This document shows positions 1-9,769 of a stretch of 52,343 nt of DNA, piece after piece; positions within the stretch are counted from its first letter, which is position 1; each line of letters starts with the position of its first letter. The notes beneath the pieces were generated by a model. It ran no database searches. It was not told the origin of the DNA and was given only the letters and a program-made list of their open reading frames with translations. The DNA is from Theionarchaea archaeon (lineage in GTDB: Archaea > Methanobacteriota_B > Thermococci > Methanofastidiosales > SZ-28-30), in assembly GCA_018992565.1 (NCBI GenBank), contig JACVGW010000009.1, forward strand, positions 4,969-57,311, given 5' to 3'. The position numbers and the translations under genes were made by a program.

Positions 1-65
1 CCTGAGAGACGAGGGTGCAGCCGGGATTGAGCAATCTTTTTATACACAGACCCCTTCACCATACT

Positions 66-944
66 ATGGAACCTGAAAGAAAGAAAAGAAGTATCGATGT
101 AGGAGGAATTCTCTTTGCGCTCTTTGTCCTGCTCCTGGGAGCTTTCTCACTCTTGCTTGATGTATCACCTTTCAGTGGCATATTCTACTTGCTGAGGTTA
201 TGGCCATTGATACTAGTAGGTGTAGGTATATGGTTGATCTTCAAACATGCACAGCATGAGGGAGTAGGTGCTGTGGTTCTGGCTATACTTCTTGTTGTCG
301 CAATGTACAGCGCTTTCTCTGAAGTGGAGGTACAGTCATTGCGTACCGAAGAGGAGGAGTTTTCTTCGGACCTGTCAGAGTTTGAAGCATCCTTGGACCT
401 ATTGTTTGGTGTATTCTCCGTGGACGCTACTTCAGACAACCTTTATGTCCTTCAGGGATATGAATCCATGGACTCTACCTTCTATGTTGCAGGGGACACT
501 GGGCACCTCGACCTGTCACTGACTGCAGAGTCTTTCATTCCTCTGGCTGGCTCGCACGAGGCAGAAATTCTCCTCACCAGCAACCTGCCATTAGTGGTGG
601 ACGCAGATATTGCCTTTTCAACGGTTGAGTTTGATGCTTCTCGTCTGGAAATAAAGGAGCTCACAATCACTGGAGGACTGTCCAGCCTTAAGCTGATACT
701 GGGCGAGACAAATGCTGACATCTCTTTTTCCATGGGCATGTCATCTGTCACCATCTATATCCCCAGGACAGTGGGCCTGAGGGTTGTCTCCACCGGGCTG
801 ACTTCCTTGTCTGTGCCTTCAGGGTGGATAAAAATCGATGATGGATATATGAGTCCTGACTATGATACCGCTCTCTACAAGATCGAAGTGAATTCCAGTA
901 CGGGGCTGGGAACAATCGTCATAAAATACGTTGAATCGTTCTGA
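66..944 (+). CDS. LiaF-like membrane protein
   Basis: 292 residues. The N-terminal third has three hydrophobic segments (about residues 13-32, 45-60 and 68-86) separated by short loops. The rest is a soluble beta-rich domain with alternating small and hydrophobic residues ending in repeats such as SMGMSSVTIYIPRTVGLRVV, which resembles the LiaF/'toast-rack' beta-helix. The family is associated with envelope-stress sensing in bacteria and has archaeal members of unknown role. I chose the ATG at 66 rather than the in-frame start at 15: a TATA-like stretch (CTTTTTATAC, 36-45) lies about 25 bases before it, which would give a leaderless mRNA. It stands alone. The fold call is moderately sure; the role is not known. 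Confidence 0.6.
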   Translation: MEPERKKRSIDVGGILFALFVLLLGAFSLLLDVSPFSGIFYLLRLWPLILVGVGIWLIFKHAQHEGVGAVVLAILLVVAMYSAFSEVEVQSLRTEEEEFSSDLSEFEASLDLLFGVFSVDATSDNLYVLQGYESMDSTFYVAGDTGHLDLSLTAESFIPLAGSHEAEILLTSNLPLVVDADIAFSTVEFDASRLEIKELTITGGLSSLKLILGETNADISFSMGMSSVTIYIPRTVGLRVVSTGLTSLSVPSGWIKIDDGYMSPDYDTALYKIEVNSSTGLGTIVIKYVESF

Positions 945-1664
945 ACCAGTCAATCCTCTCACACGCTTTCACTGAATGGTCAGGTGAATTCATTCGTCAT
1001 GTCCAGGTGACCTGTAGAACCAATCCTGGAAGAGGCTACAGGGTGCTCTGCTCATGGCAGAAATCGTGCAGCAAGAAAAGTCTTACAGGGGGTTCACATT
1101 TAGAACTGACGCCCATGATGACTCCATCACGGACAAACAGGAAAAACGCGTGAGACTTTTGTTACAGAAGTTCCTGCTCATCTCGAAATGACGCATGAGG
1201 TCAGCAATGACAGGTATGATATACTGGCATAGTGGTTTACATGAAGGAGCATACACTGATCTTAACCCCAGTGGGTAGTGTCGTCAATATTTCGAGTAAC
1301 TCTGGATGCACCGCACAGGCTGTGCCCTGCATCAAGCAGGGAATCTCCTCCGTAGAGACTGATTGATTCTTGGCCTTCTTTCTCATGCTCCTTGAGGTGA
1401 CGTGATACGATTTCTGGGTTTCAATGAATTGGAATTTGATAACACCAGATCTCCCTTACCTTCGGAAGTAGCTGTTATGACGTATGTAGAACCTCTCTGA
1501 ATCAGAGTGCATCAGCTCTCATAAGCTCTATCACTGGTCAATCATTGGATTCATTCATCATCTGCACTACGTGTATCTACTCCTTTTGAAACCTCCAGAT
1601 CCAGCCGAATCACTGGTTACAGAGGACTGATCAAGCACTACTTCTCGGGACCTCATTCGGTGGG
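945..1664. other. Intergenic stretch without a convincing gene
   Basis: About 720 bases hold no ORF with recognisable protein character on either strand. One 45-codon frame starts at 1054 but has no ribosome binding site and no family likeness. I see no tRNA-like fold or repeat array. It could be the remains of a decayed gene. Confidence 0.4.
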
Positions 1665-1796
1665 TCAGTCTTTTGCCAGACTCTCCACAAGGTTCAACCG
1701 CTCTTCTTCTTCAAGGATCATCAGATTGCCGCAATGTGAGCATCTGAGGGCTTTCCTTTTCCTTCCGTCTATCATAACTTCTTCGACTTTCGCCAT
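1665..1796 (-). CDS. Small single-knuckle (CxxC) protein
   Basis: 43 residues on the minus strand. It has one CSHC knuckle in the context RCSHCGNLMILEE and an acidic C-terminal helix rich in Glu. Expression signals are strong: an AGGAGGT ribosome binding site 5 bases before the ATG and a TATA stretch (AAATATATATAAAG) about 50 bases upstream. With only one Cys pair, a zinc site would need a dimer or partner. It is not part of an obvious operon; the flavin reductase-like gene is divergent from it. Function unknown. That it is a real gene rests on its expression signals and clean coding frame. Confidence 0.7.
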   Translation of the reverse strand: MAKVEEVMIDGRKRKALRCSHCGNLMILEEEERLNLVESLAKD

Positions 1797-2009
1797 GAAA
1801 TACCTCCTGGAAATTCGAACTCTGAACGTTCTAATCTTTCAGATTACTTTATATATATTTCGGTCTACTTGGAATATTTCCAATTTACAAGTGGTGGGTT
1901 CGCTTATCTAGAGTGGAATGGTGAAGATTCGCTTCCATTTCTTTTGGTGCAGTCCCCTTGTCCGGAGGAGAGAAGGTATCTATTTATAGAAACCCACTGA
2001 AGAATTTCC

Positions 2010-2561
2010 ATGAAAGTAGTCCGATCTCCTGAAATACTCTTGTACCCCAGTGGTGTGGTTCTGGCCACCTCATCATACCAAGGGAAAGACAATATTATAA
2101 CCCTGGCCTGGATCTCAACAGTCTGTTTTGACCCTCCCCTGGCTGGCTGTGCTATCAGGGACACCAGGTTCTCTCATGAACTGATTAGTAAGAGCAAAGA
2201 GGTTGTTCTCAACATACCCTCTGAGAACCAGGTTCGTGAAACAGATTATTGCGGGCAGGTATCAGGAAGAACAGTTGATAAGTTTGCTGCGTGCAAATTC
2301 ACCAGGCTCCCTGCTTCCAAGGTCAATGCCCCACTCATAAAGGAATGTCCTGTCAACATTGAGTGCAGGGTAATCAAGACTGTTCAACTGGGCACCCATG
2401 ACCTGTTTATTGGGGAAGTGGTTGCAGTAAATGCAGATGAAGAAGTGGTAGAAGAGAGCGGGGTATCATTTGGGAAGTTCAACCCCATTGCCTATGCTAG
2501 AGGTGAGTACTGGACCCTGGGGAACTCCCTGGGGAAGTATGGGTTTTCAAAGAAGCCCTGA
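2010..2561 (+). CDS. Flavin reductase-like (FMN-binding split barrel) protein
   Basis: 183 residues matching the flavoredoxin/flavin-reductase-like family: an N-terminal PSGVVLATSSYQGKDNIITLAW strand pair, then the PPLAGCAIRDTRFSHELI segment typical of FMN-binding split barrels, and a C-terminal FGKFNPIAYARGEYW stretch. Family members bind FMN and move electrons between reduced carriers and flavins or other acceptors; the partner here is unknown. A TATTTATA box at 1981-1988 sits about 22-29 bases before the ATG, so the mRNA is probably leaderless. Its 3' end overlaps the converging gene by 65 bases. Confidence 0.8.
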   Translation: MKVVRSPEILLYPSGVVLATSSYQGKDNIITLAWISTVCFDPPLAGCAIRDTRFSHELISKSKEVVLNIPSENQVRETDYCGQVSGRTVDKFAACKFTRLPASKVNAPLIKECPVNIECRVIKTVQLGTHDLFIGEVVAVNADEEVVEESGVSFGKFNPIAYARGEYWTLGNSLGKYGFSKKP

Positions 2562-3285
2562 GCCACTCTAGGGAAGAATTGATTTCCTCTTGCGTGTCGT
2601 GGGGAGCTTCCAGTGTGTAGGCACCTCTGTACCCTGACCTGGAGATAGCAGAAAAAATAGACGGGAAATCAAGAATCCCCTCCAGGGGCTTGAGGTACCT
2701 CCTCTTTCCATCACGTATCCACTGGCCGTCATAATCTCTCACATGGATGTTATTGATGTGGGGTGCATGGACCAGGACTTCATCCAGGCAGTCATACTTA
2801 CTGGTGTATTCAAGGTCGACCGTAAATAGAGGATTCCGCAGAGTCCTGTTGAAAAAAGAAGCCAGATCAGTAATTTTGATTGCCATATGGGGAATCAGTT
2901 CAACACTCAATGTGACGGAGCACTGCTCAGCATGCTCTTGTAGGGTGTTCACAGTAGCTGCTATATGATCAAGGTTTGGAGACTCATTCAGCGAATTGTA
3001 AGCATGGAGGACAAGAGTGGACGCCTCCACCTTATGGGCCACGTCAATGTCCTGGATGATAAGATCTTTTCCTTTTTCAGTGTCCTCTTCCAGAATGACG
3101 CACGCCTGTTTTGCCCCATGTACAGAAAAAAAAGGATAACCAGTAAACACGGTGGAAACCTCCTTTTTGTCCCAGGCATTGAACAGAAACAGTTCAAAGT
3201 GGTCAGCATCAAGATGAGACAGGAAGGGTTCTACCGTTTCAGGTTCACGGCGCGGTATGCAACACGTGGAACAGCCGACTGTCAT
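2497..3285 (-). CDS. Sugar phosphate isomerase/epimerase-like TIM-barrel protein
   Basis: 262 residues resembling the xylose isomerase-like TIM barrel (AP endonuclease 2 superfamily). Visible features are metal-site-like motifs: FSVHGA near residue 53, VLHAY near 92, LSVELIPH near 126, FTVDLEYT near 153, HVRDYDG near 180 and YTLEAPHD near 223. The acidic and His residues are where the family binds two or three metal ions. The substrate cannot be predicted. A TATA-like CTTATATT lies about 25 bases upstream of the ATG, suggesting a leaderless mRNA. A second TIM barrel of this superfamily lies at 13603-14430. The low-complexity C-terminus (SPGSSPGSSTHL) lies near the overlap with the flavin reductase-like gene. 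Confidence 0.7.
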   Translation of the reverse strand: MTVGCSTCCIPRREPETVEPFLSHLDADHFELFLFNAWDKKEVSTVFTGYPFFSVHGAKQACVILEEDTEKGKDLIIQDIDVAHKVEASTLVLHAYNSLNESPNLDHIAATVNTLQEHAEQCSVTLSVELIPHMAIKITDLASFFNRTLRNPLFTVDLEYTSKYDCLDEVLVHAPHINNIHVRDYDGQWIRDGKRRYLKPLEGILDFPSIFSAISRSGYRGAYTLEAPHDTQEEINSSLEWLRASLKTHTSPGSSPGSSTHL

Positions 3286-3434
3286 GCCGCTTGAAGGGAA
3301 TGGGAATATAAGAACCTTTCACGCGTTGTGAGAATCTGATGGGTCATGTTGCCAGGTACCTTGCTCCCAGCCCACCCGGCCAGCTGGTCACTCTGTAGCA
3401 GAGGCTTTTTAATCAATGCGTCATAGTGTCTTCT

Positions 3435-5690
3435 ATGAAAGGGCTCATACTTCATCCCACCTACAGAACCCACGGCGGAAAGTCATTTGTCCACGTGTAC
3501 GGCAGGCTGGAAAACGGGGAATCATTCCTTGCTATTAATGAGTTTCGTCCCTACTTCTATATCAAGAGGTCAGACTTACATGCTGCCCTCAATGTGGAGC
3601 CACTGGAATTTAAAGAGACTGACATGAAAACATTTTCAGGAGATCTGGTGGTCAGAATTTTCACACAATACCCCAAGGAGGTTGCTGATCTCAGAAGAAC
3701 TCTGGAAAAGAAAGGCATTGAATGTTTTGAGGCTGATATTCGCTTCGCGTATAGGTTTCTTATTGATTATGATTTGAGGGGGTTCTGTAATGTTGAAGGT
3801 GAATACAGGAAAGGAGAACGGGTGGACAGGATCTATGAGAATCCACAGGTGACTCCGGCGGAACCCTGCGATATCCCTGTCACTACAGTGTCACTGGATA
3901 TTGAGGTAGATGAATCCACAGGGGAAATAGTATGCGTCACGTTGTATGATGGTGAGTACTGCACCTTCTTGCTGAACCAGCATTGCGAGAAGGCGGTGAC
4001 CTGTACCTCTGAGGTAGAACTGCTGGGAAGACTGAAAGAAGCACTGCTGGAACACGATCCTGATATTATCACAGGATGGAATGTGGTGGATTTTGACCTG
4101 AAGTATATACAGGACCGATTCAGGCATTACGGGCTCACCTTTGATGCAGGAAGATCGGGAAGCTCTACCAGGTTCAGAGTGGAATCTTCATTTATCAGGG
4201 CATCACGTGCTACTATTGATGGAAGAATGGTTCTCGATGCCATGCATCTCTTGAGGGATTTTTTTATAAAATTAGAGGACTACAAATTAGACACAGCAGG
4301 AAAAGCAATCCTGGGAGAGGGGAAGGTAGACATTGAAAAGGATATAGCTAAGGTCTGGAAAGAAACACCTTCTCTCCTGGTGGAATACAACCAAAAGGAC
4401 ACCAGGCTCGTGTATGATATCATTTGCAAGAAACATCTCATTGAGCTGGCCACGAGAATGACAGGTATCACAGGTCTGCAGCTGGATAGAGTGAAGGCGG
4501 CCATTGCTTCTCTGGACTCACTGTACCTGAGAGAGTCCCGGAAGAAGGGGATTGTGTGCCCCTCTGTGTCAGGAGGGAGCAGAAAGCGAGTGACCGGTGG
4601 GCTGGTACAGGAACCTAAATACGGCATATATGAGTATGTGCTCCTCTTTGATTTCAAGAGCCTGTATCCATCTATCATGGCAACCTTCAACATCGATCCC
4701 TTAACCTATACAGAGAAGGAAACTTCGATAAGAGCACCTAATGGGGCTTATTTTATGGAAGAGCCGGGTATTCTCCCCGAGATCATTCTGACCCTTCTGG
4801 AACGGAGAGGACAGGCTTCAATTTACGAGGAGCAGTATGCCATTAAGATCATAATGAATTCTCTGTTTGGTGTCCTGGGAAACCCCAATTGCAGGTTTTA
4901 TAACTCACGGATCGCCAATGCCATCACATCTTTTGGCCGATATTTCCTGGAAGAAACCACAGAAAAAGTGAAAGCCATGGACTATGAGGTCATCTACGGG
5001 GACACGGATTCTGTATTTGTCGTCTCCAGGGCGAAATCCATGGAAGAGGCCACAGCCATGGGGCAGGCAATTGAAAAGACTATCAATGAGTTTTATGATG
5101 GATACGTCAGGGAGAATTACAATAGGAAGAATTACCTTATGCTGGAGCTGGAACAGGCGTACGAGAAGTTCTTACTGCCAAGACAGCGTCATGAAAAGAG
5201 AGGGGCTAAGAAACGGTATGCAGGGTACCATAATGGGGAAATCGACATTGTGGGATTGGAATACGTCAGGAGGGACTGGACTGAACTGGCAAGGGAGTTC
5301 CAGTACACCATGCTAAAAAAGGTGTTTACAGGAGAGAATTTTGAAGAATACATCAGAAAAACAGTCAAAGAGCTGAAAGCTGGTAACCTGGATCATCTCC
5401 TCATCTATAAGAAGGGCGTCAGGAAGGACCTGGGTGAATATACCAAGACCACTCCTCCTCATGTTAAAGCAGCTCGCAAGATGGATGGGTTTTCTGACAG
5501 GATCATCTCATACGTGATGACCAAACGGGGTCCCGAGCCAGTGGACAACCACCCTGCACGCATTGATTATGACCACTATGTGGAGAAACAGCTCAAGCCC
5601 ATAGCCAACAGCATTCTGCACTTCTACGACAGGAGTTTTTCTGATGTAGTTACAGGGAAAAGACAGACAAGTCTTGAACATTTCATGTAG
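3435..5690 (+). CDS. polB: Archaeal family B DNA polymerase
   Basis: 751 residues. The 3'-5' exonuclease motifs are present: ExoI DIE near residue 155, ExoII NVVDFD near 218, ExoIII YNQKD near 317. Polymerase motif A is DFKSLYPSIM (about 406), motif B is KIIMNSLFG, motif C is YGDTDS (about 521), and KKRY follows at about 591. All catalytic Asp residues are retained, so it should be active as a replicative or repair polymerase. The fingers are odd: between the LLERR motif and motif B only about 14 residues remain, roughly half the usual helical hairpin. An in-frame GTG at 3426 exists; I prefer the ATG at 3435, about 25 bases after a TTTTTAAT box. It is monocistronic. Confidence 0.93.
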   Translation: MKGLILHPTYRTHGGKSFVHVYGRLENGESFLAINEFRPYFYIKRSDLHAALNVEPLEFKETDMKTFSGDLVVRIFTQYPKEVADLRRTLEKKGIECFEADIRFAYRFLIDYDLRGFCNVEGEYRKGERVDRIYENPQVTPAEPCDIPVTTVSLDIEVDESTGEIVCVTLYDGEYCTFLLNQHCEKAVTCTSEVELLGRLKEALLEHDPDIITGWNVVDFDLKYIQDRFRHYGLTFDAGRSGSSTRFRVESSFIRASRATIDGRMVLDAMHLLRDFFIKLEDYKLDTAGKAILGEGKVDIEKDIAKVWKETPSLLVEYNQKDTRLVYDIICKKHLIELATRMTGITGLQLDRVKAAIASLDSLYLRESRKKGIVCPSVSGGSRKRVTGGLVQEPKYGIYEYVLLFDFKSLYPSIMATFNIDPLTYTEKETSIRAPNGAYFMEEPGILPEIILTLLERRGQASIYEEQYAIKIIMNSLFGVLGNPNCRFYNSRIANAITSFGRYFLEETTEKVKAMDYEVIYGDTDSVFVVSRAKSMEEATAMGQAIEKTINEFYDGYVRENYNRKNYLMLELEQAYEKFLLPRQRHEKRGAKKRYAGYHNGEIDIVGLEYVRRDWTELAREFQYTMLKKVFTGENFEEYIRKTVKELKAGNLDHLLIYKKGVRKDLGEYTKTTPPHVKAARKMDGFSDRIISYVMTKRGPEPVDNHPARIDYDHYVEKQLKPIANSILHFYDRSFSDVVTGKRQTSLEHFM

Positions 5691-5866
5691 GAGAATGAGA
5701 ATATCCCTCTCACAAGTGCTATGACTCCTATGAGAGCACGCAGGTGGGTGCAGCACATGAAATTCCAGGTTTATTTCCCATTACAGGCGTTAGAACATAT
5801 CTAATTTTAGGTTCGGACACTTGTCCCCGGAAACCTTTATAAGTCAGAAGCTCCACGTCCTCACTT

Positions 5867-7750
5867 ATGAAACGAATCTACATTGTGTGTTTTATCCTGT
5901 TATTCTCCTTATGGACACCAATGTATGCTGAGGATCAGCATCAGGCCACCATTACGGCGCCTGCGGTGGAGAGGACAGCTGATGGGCTGCGAGGAGTACT
6001 CTCCTACATGACTGTGGTCACCCAGCAAGGGTCAGGGCATATATACATTGATACCTGGCCACTGGCTGAAGTGGATATCCAGGGTTCAGCCCGGCTGGCA
6101 GTTCAGGTGGCCTGTGACGTTGTCCATAAGAACCGAGAGCAGTATGACTTCTTCATTACGGTGCGCTCTGATTCACCCATTATTGGGGGCCCATCGGCCG
6201 GAGGAGCCATGACAGTAGCAATCATTGCCTCACTGCAAGGGTGGGAACTCAGTACTGATGTCGTCATGTCCGGCACTATTAACCCTGATGAAACAGTTGG
6301 CCCTGTAGGAGGGTTGTATCAGAAAGCTCAGGCTGCTTCTGAAGTAGCTCATACGTTCTTGGTCCCTGACGGTCAGACCACCATCGTTGTTGAAGAGCAG
6401 ACGGTCAAGCAACAGGGCCCATTCACCTATGTTACAACCAGTCAGAAGCAACTGGATCTGGTAGAAGAAGGAAAGACCATGGGGCTCCAGGTAGAAGAAG
6501 TATATGATATCAGAGAAGCAGTCTATTACTTCACGGGGCATGAAATTGAGACTCCCCAAGTGGAGGCTGAACCCATGAAAGCGGATTTCATGAAACCCTA
6601 CGCACAACAACAGGTAGAGAGAATTGAAGATGAGTATGAATCAGTGAATGACAGTGTTCAGGAGTATACAGGTTCGTACAAAGGAGACCTGCAGCGTGTG
6701 CTGGAGTCTGCACAGGAACAGATTTCGTTTTCTCATACAACCTATGATGCTGGCAACTACTACACCTCTATGAGTGCCAGTTATGTAGCAGGGCTGTACA
6801 TCACCTATGCACGGAATTTGCTGTTGTACTTTGAAAATCCGTCAGTGGAAGAGATCTTCTCTGACCTTACTCGTGAGATCGACAGTGTCTATACAATGAC
6901 TACTGAAGAACATCCATACGGTATGACTGCTCTCCAGTGTATTGCTGCTGCACAGAACCGCATCTTTGAAGCGCGAGAATATGTGAAGAGAGCTCAGGGA
7001 CAACAGTCAGCCTTCAGCCAGATCGAATATGCTTCGTATGCTGAAAGGAGGATGGAGAGTGCCGAATACTGGCTTGAACTGGCCGAGGAGTATCAGGATG
7101 GGAGTGAGATAAGTCAGGAGGTTCTACGTAATGCTGCTTCTTCCATGCTGAATACAGCAGAACTCTCCCTGGTGTATGCATCATCTATCCTCTCAACAGG
7201 TGACCTCCTGAATGAGGCCCAATCCAGGCTGCAGAATGCACAGGAACAATTCGTGGAGGAAGTGTATGCAGCTTCCCTGTTTTCGGCTGTGGAAAGCAGA
7301 GTCTACTGTGAAGTAGCTTTGATCTCCTATTCTGCTCAGGATGAAGCGCTGGACCAGAAAGTGGATAGAGCACGAGAACGCGCCACAAAGGCAATAGAAA
7401 CGTCCCGACAGCAGGGCATTGAACCCGTTCTGGCAGTGAGTTTCTATGAACTGACCCAGTCCATAGATGACCCTACACAATCGTTGATCTATCTGGGATA
7501 TGCTGAGGAAGTGGCCTCAATGGCCAAGTACATAGAGGCACAACCTTCTCTTTCAGTGGTCACCGGAGAACCTTCAGAAGGAGGCAGCACATCAGGGTCT
7601 GGTACAGAATCATCAACTCCAGAACTTCCAGAGAGTGAGCCTGCGCAACAGAATGACAGCTCTGTGGGGACTCTCGGGATCCTGGGAGCTGGAATAGTAA
7701 TCGGGATACTTGGCTCCTGGTTCGTGATGAGGTTAGCACACAGACAATGA
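5867..7750 (+). CDS. Secreted archaeal S16-like serine protease, membrane-anchored
   Basis: 627 residues. An N-terminal signal peptide (residues 1-21, ending MYAEDQ) is followed by a Lon-like S16 domain: the GGPSAGGAMTVA motif holds the catalytic Ser (about 110) and VGPVGGLYQKAQAA holds the Lys (about 152). A long helical, Glu/Ala-rich region (about 235-560) suggests a coiled or repeat domain. A low-complexity Ser/Gly/Pro linker precedes a final membrane helix (LGILGAGIVIGILGSWFVM) and a short basic tail. The layout puts the protease outside the cell, held by its C-terminus. It matches the archaeal COG1750-type serine protease. A CTTTATAAG box at 5835-5843 sits about 25 bases before the ATG. 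Confidence 0.85.
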   Translation: MKRIYIVCFILLFSLWTPMYAEDQHQATITAPAVERTADGLRGVLSYMTVVTQQGSGHIYIDTWPLAEVDIQGSARLAVQVACDVVHKNREQYDFFITVRSDSPIIGGPSAGGAMTVAIIASLQGWELSTDVVMSGTINPDETVGPVGGLYQKAQAASEVAHTFLVPDGQTTIVVEEQTVKQQGPFTYVTTSQKQLDLVEEGKTMGLQVEEVYDIREAVYYFTGHEIETPQVEAEPMKADFMKPYAQQQVERIEDEYESVNDSVQEYTGSYKGDLQRVLESAQEQISFSHTTYDAGNYYTSMSASYVAGLYITYARNLLLYFENPSVEEIFSDLTREIDSVYTMTTEEHPYGMTALQCIAAAQNRIFEAREYVKRAQGQQSAFSQIEYASYAERRMESAEYWLELAEEYQDGSEISQEVLRNAASSMLNTAELSLVYASSILSTGDLLNEAQSRLQNAQEQFVEEVYAASLFSAVESRVYCEVALISYSAQDEALDQKVDRARERATKAIETSRQQGIEPVLAVSFYELTQSIDDPTQSLIYLGYAEEVASMAKYIEAQPSLSVVTGEPSEGGSTSGSGTESSTPELPESEPAQQNDSSVGTLGILGAGIVIGILGSWFVMRLAHRQ

Positions 7751-8054
7751 TTGGCCGCCAAGATTCACTCCATCTCAGGTATTTTTCTGTTCCTTTTTGG
7801 TTTTGGTTTCTTGAATTACTGATGATGAACTTTTTTGAAGTACTGGTAATGAGTGGTGATTTCGGGTTTACACTAAATGATACACACCAAATGATTAAAT
7901 CATGGAAAGCTCCAAAAGAAATGGAAGTGAGATTGAAGCCCGATCTCGAGGTTGAACGGGGGCACCAGTTGAGTTCATGGGGACGGCTCTCCCTCACTTC
8001 CTTCAATTCAGGGTTCCAGCAGTATCATGAGTTGAAAAAGAGAAGAGGGAGAGA
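7751..8054. other. Intergenic region between convergent genes
   Basis: About 300 bases between the protease and the converging FBP aldolase/phosphatase. ORFs that run through it continue antisense into the flanking genes and show no protein family character. T-rich runs near 7786-7810 (TTTTTCTGTTCCTTTTTGG) could end transcription of the protease gene. Nothing else seen. Confidence 0.4.
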
Positions 8055-9158
8055 CTACTCCATTGATTCAAATCGGTTCTTGAATCTCTCCAGTACCTTG
8101 GGGAGAGTGGTGTACTCCATATCTTCCTGCGGCAACCTGTGTGGTTCAAATGGTCCATGCCTGCGCATGTAGTCTGCAATCTTCTGAGCTTGCCTCCTTG
8201 TCCTGTCAAAGGCAGGATCATCAAACAGGTCAACAGGTCCTATGAGGGTTCCACCAGAGCACTGGAATCCCAGCGCCACCACACGGGGTGGTCCATCAAA
8301 CCGGGTACATCGAGCACTTCTTTGCGCTACAGGCATAATGGGCCCATTGTGGCTTCCTCTCATCCATCCCGACACCAGATGGGGGAACGCAAAGGGTTCC
8401 AGGACTTCACCTAGGGCGGGTAGCCCGGATTGAGCCCTCACAATTGCTACAGGATCATCCTTACCTACATACTCACCTGCTATTAATGACAGCTTTTCTG
8501 TGCTGATACAGGCAACCGGTTCATCTGCAGGAAGTTTTCCTCCCTGTTTGGGATAGACTCTCTTTATCACATATCGGGACTTTGCCCCAATCAAAGCCAG
8601 CATGTCATACATCTCTTCCGGACAGGACATCATGACTTTTTTATGTTCTTTAATGTCCCACACTTCAAACCTGAATCCCTGATGGAAGGAAGGGTCAATG
8701 ATGAGCCCAGCGGTACTGAAGGGATCTGCAAACATTCGAAATATGGGAAGGTTGAAGGCTCCCGGTTCAGTTTTGTCCATTAAAAAGGTTACGACCGGTT
8801 CTGCTTTTCTTTCTGTAAATTCTATCTCTGCAATTCCGGGGCCCATTCCTCGGATATTGCCTGAGAATGCATCTTTTAACAGATCCTGTCCTGCTCCATA
8901 GAGTCTGAGTTCTTTTGCTCTGTTGGCAGCTTTTTCAAATGTGTCCCACGCTAGCTGATGGATCTTGTCTGAGTCCACCCCATGGTGATGAGTCATGATC
9001 AACTCCAGGTCATCTCCGCAGTTGGTCACTACATAGTCTATGAGAAGGTCGGTCTCTTTCAGTGCCTTTTCTGCTGTTTTGATCAGATCTGGATGAACAA
9101 CAGCATGTCCCGGACACGAGCCAACATCAGCTTTAATGAGAGATATGGTCGTTTTCAT
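8055..9158 (-). CDS. fbp: Fructose-1,6-bisphosphate aldolase/phosphatase
   Basis: 367 residues, the usual length of the archaeal bifunctional FBP aldolase/phosphatase (FBPase class V) that runs the unidirectional gluconeogenic step from triose phosphates to fructose 6-phosphate. The N-terminal KADVGSCPGH, the NCGDD metal-binding motif (about 47-51), the PAFD-type C-terminal region and the YVIKRVYPKQGGKLP loop with the Schiff-base Lys and catalytic Tyr are visible. I chose the ATG at 9158, not the in-frame one at 9218: the family begins at MKTTISLIKADVG, and a TTTATATTA box lies about 25 bases upstream. Its presence argues for an autotrophic or gluconeogenic archaeon. Confidence 0.93.
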   Translation of the reverse strand: MKTTISLIKADVGSCPGHAVVHPDLIKTAEKALKETDLLIDYVVTNCGDDLELIMTHHHGVDSDKIHQLAWDTFEKAANRAKELRLYGAGQDLLKDAFSGNIRGMGPGIAEIEFTERKAEPVVTFLMDKTEPGAFNLPIFRMFADPFSTAGLIIDPSFHQGFRFEVWDIKEHKKVMMSCPEEMYDMLALIGAKSRYVIKRVYPKQGGKLPADEPVACISTEKLSLIAGEYVGKDDPVAIVRAQSGLPALGEVLEPFAFPHLVSGWMRGSHNGPIMPVAQRSARCTRFDGPPRVVALGFQCSGGTLIGPVDLFDDPAFDRTRRQAQKIADYMRRHGPFEPHRLPQEDMEYTTLPKVLERFKNRFESME

Positions 9159-9302
9159 ATATGCCCTACCTAGACAGGTAATATAAATCTTATGCATTAA
9201 CGTGAGGAATGAGACCACCCAGCCCTTTCGCTACGATTTCATTGATTGTCACGAGCTGATATTATCAAAGGAAAAAAGAGGGTAAAAGAGGAAATGAAAT
9301 GA

Positions 9303-9761
9303 TTACTTCTGCATGATCTCCAGGACTTCCCCAATATCAGGAAGCTGAGAAATTGGATAGACCTTGACCATGACTACCTTCTGATCTTCATCAATTACCA
9401 CATTTGCCCGTTCAGAAAATCCATCCTTCTCCCTGAACAGCCCATACTTTCCTGAGACTTCACCATGGGGCCAGAAATCGGATAGTAGTTGAATGTTCCT
9501 GATTCCGAGATGATCTGCCCAGGCCTTCTTGCAGGGAACACTATCCACACTCAGCCCGAATGCTCTTGCATGTGCTTTCTCAAGTACATGCCAGTGCTGT
9601 TCCAGAGATTTCATCTGCTCTGCACACACCTTCGTCCAGGCCAGAGGATGGAAGGACAGGAGTACCTTGTTCCCTCTGTTATGAGATAGCTGTATCTCTT
9701 TTCCATTCTGGTCTTTTAATGCAAAATCGGGCGCCTGATCGCCAGGGTTGATTAATGTCAT
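9303..9761 (-). CDS. Peroxiredoxin (AhpC/TSA family)
   Basis: 152 residues of a thioredoxin-fold peroxiredoxin: PGDQAPDFALKDQNG at the N-terminus, and a peroxidatic Cys in FHPLAWTKVCAEQ (about residue 46), where the family's PxxxTxxC pattern is kept. A second Cys lies in VDSVPCKKAW (about 77). The enzyme reduces hydroperoxides using thiols. It starts 8 bases after korB ends, with a GGTGAT ribosome binding site, so it is probably co-transcribed with korAB, whose oxygen-sensitive Fe-S enzyme it may protect (inference). Confidence 0.88.
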   Translation of the reverse strand: MTLINPGDQAPDFALKDQNGKEIQLSHNRGNKVLLSFHPLAWTKVCAEQMKSLEQHWHVLEKAHARAFGLSVDSVPCKKAWADHLGIRNIQLLSDFWPHGEVSGKYGLFREKDGFSERANVVIDEDQKVVMVKVYPISQLPDIGEVLEIMQK

Positions 9762-9769
9762 GGCATCAC

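Noticed and set aside
1054-1191. 45-codon plus-strand ORF in the 945-1664 gap
   Set aside because: No ribosome binding site or TATA box at a fitting distance, and no recognisable family.
7560-8006. 148-codon minus-strand ORF
   Set aside because: Antisense to the protease C-terminus and intergenic DNA; no domain character.
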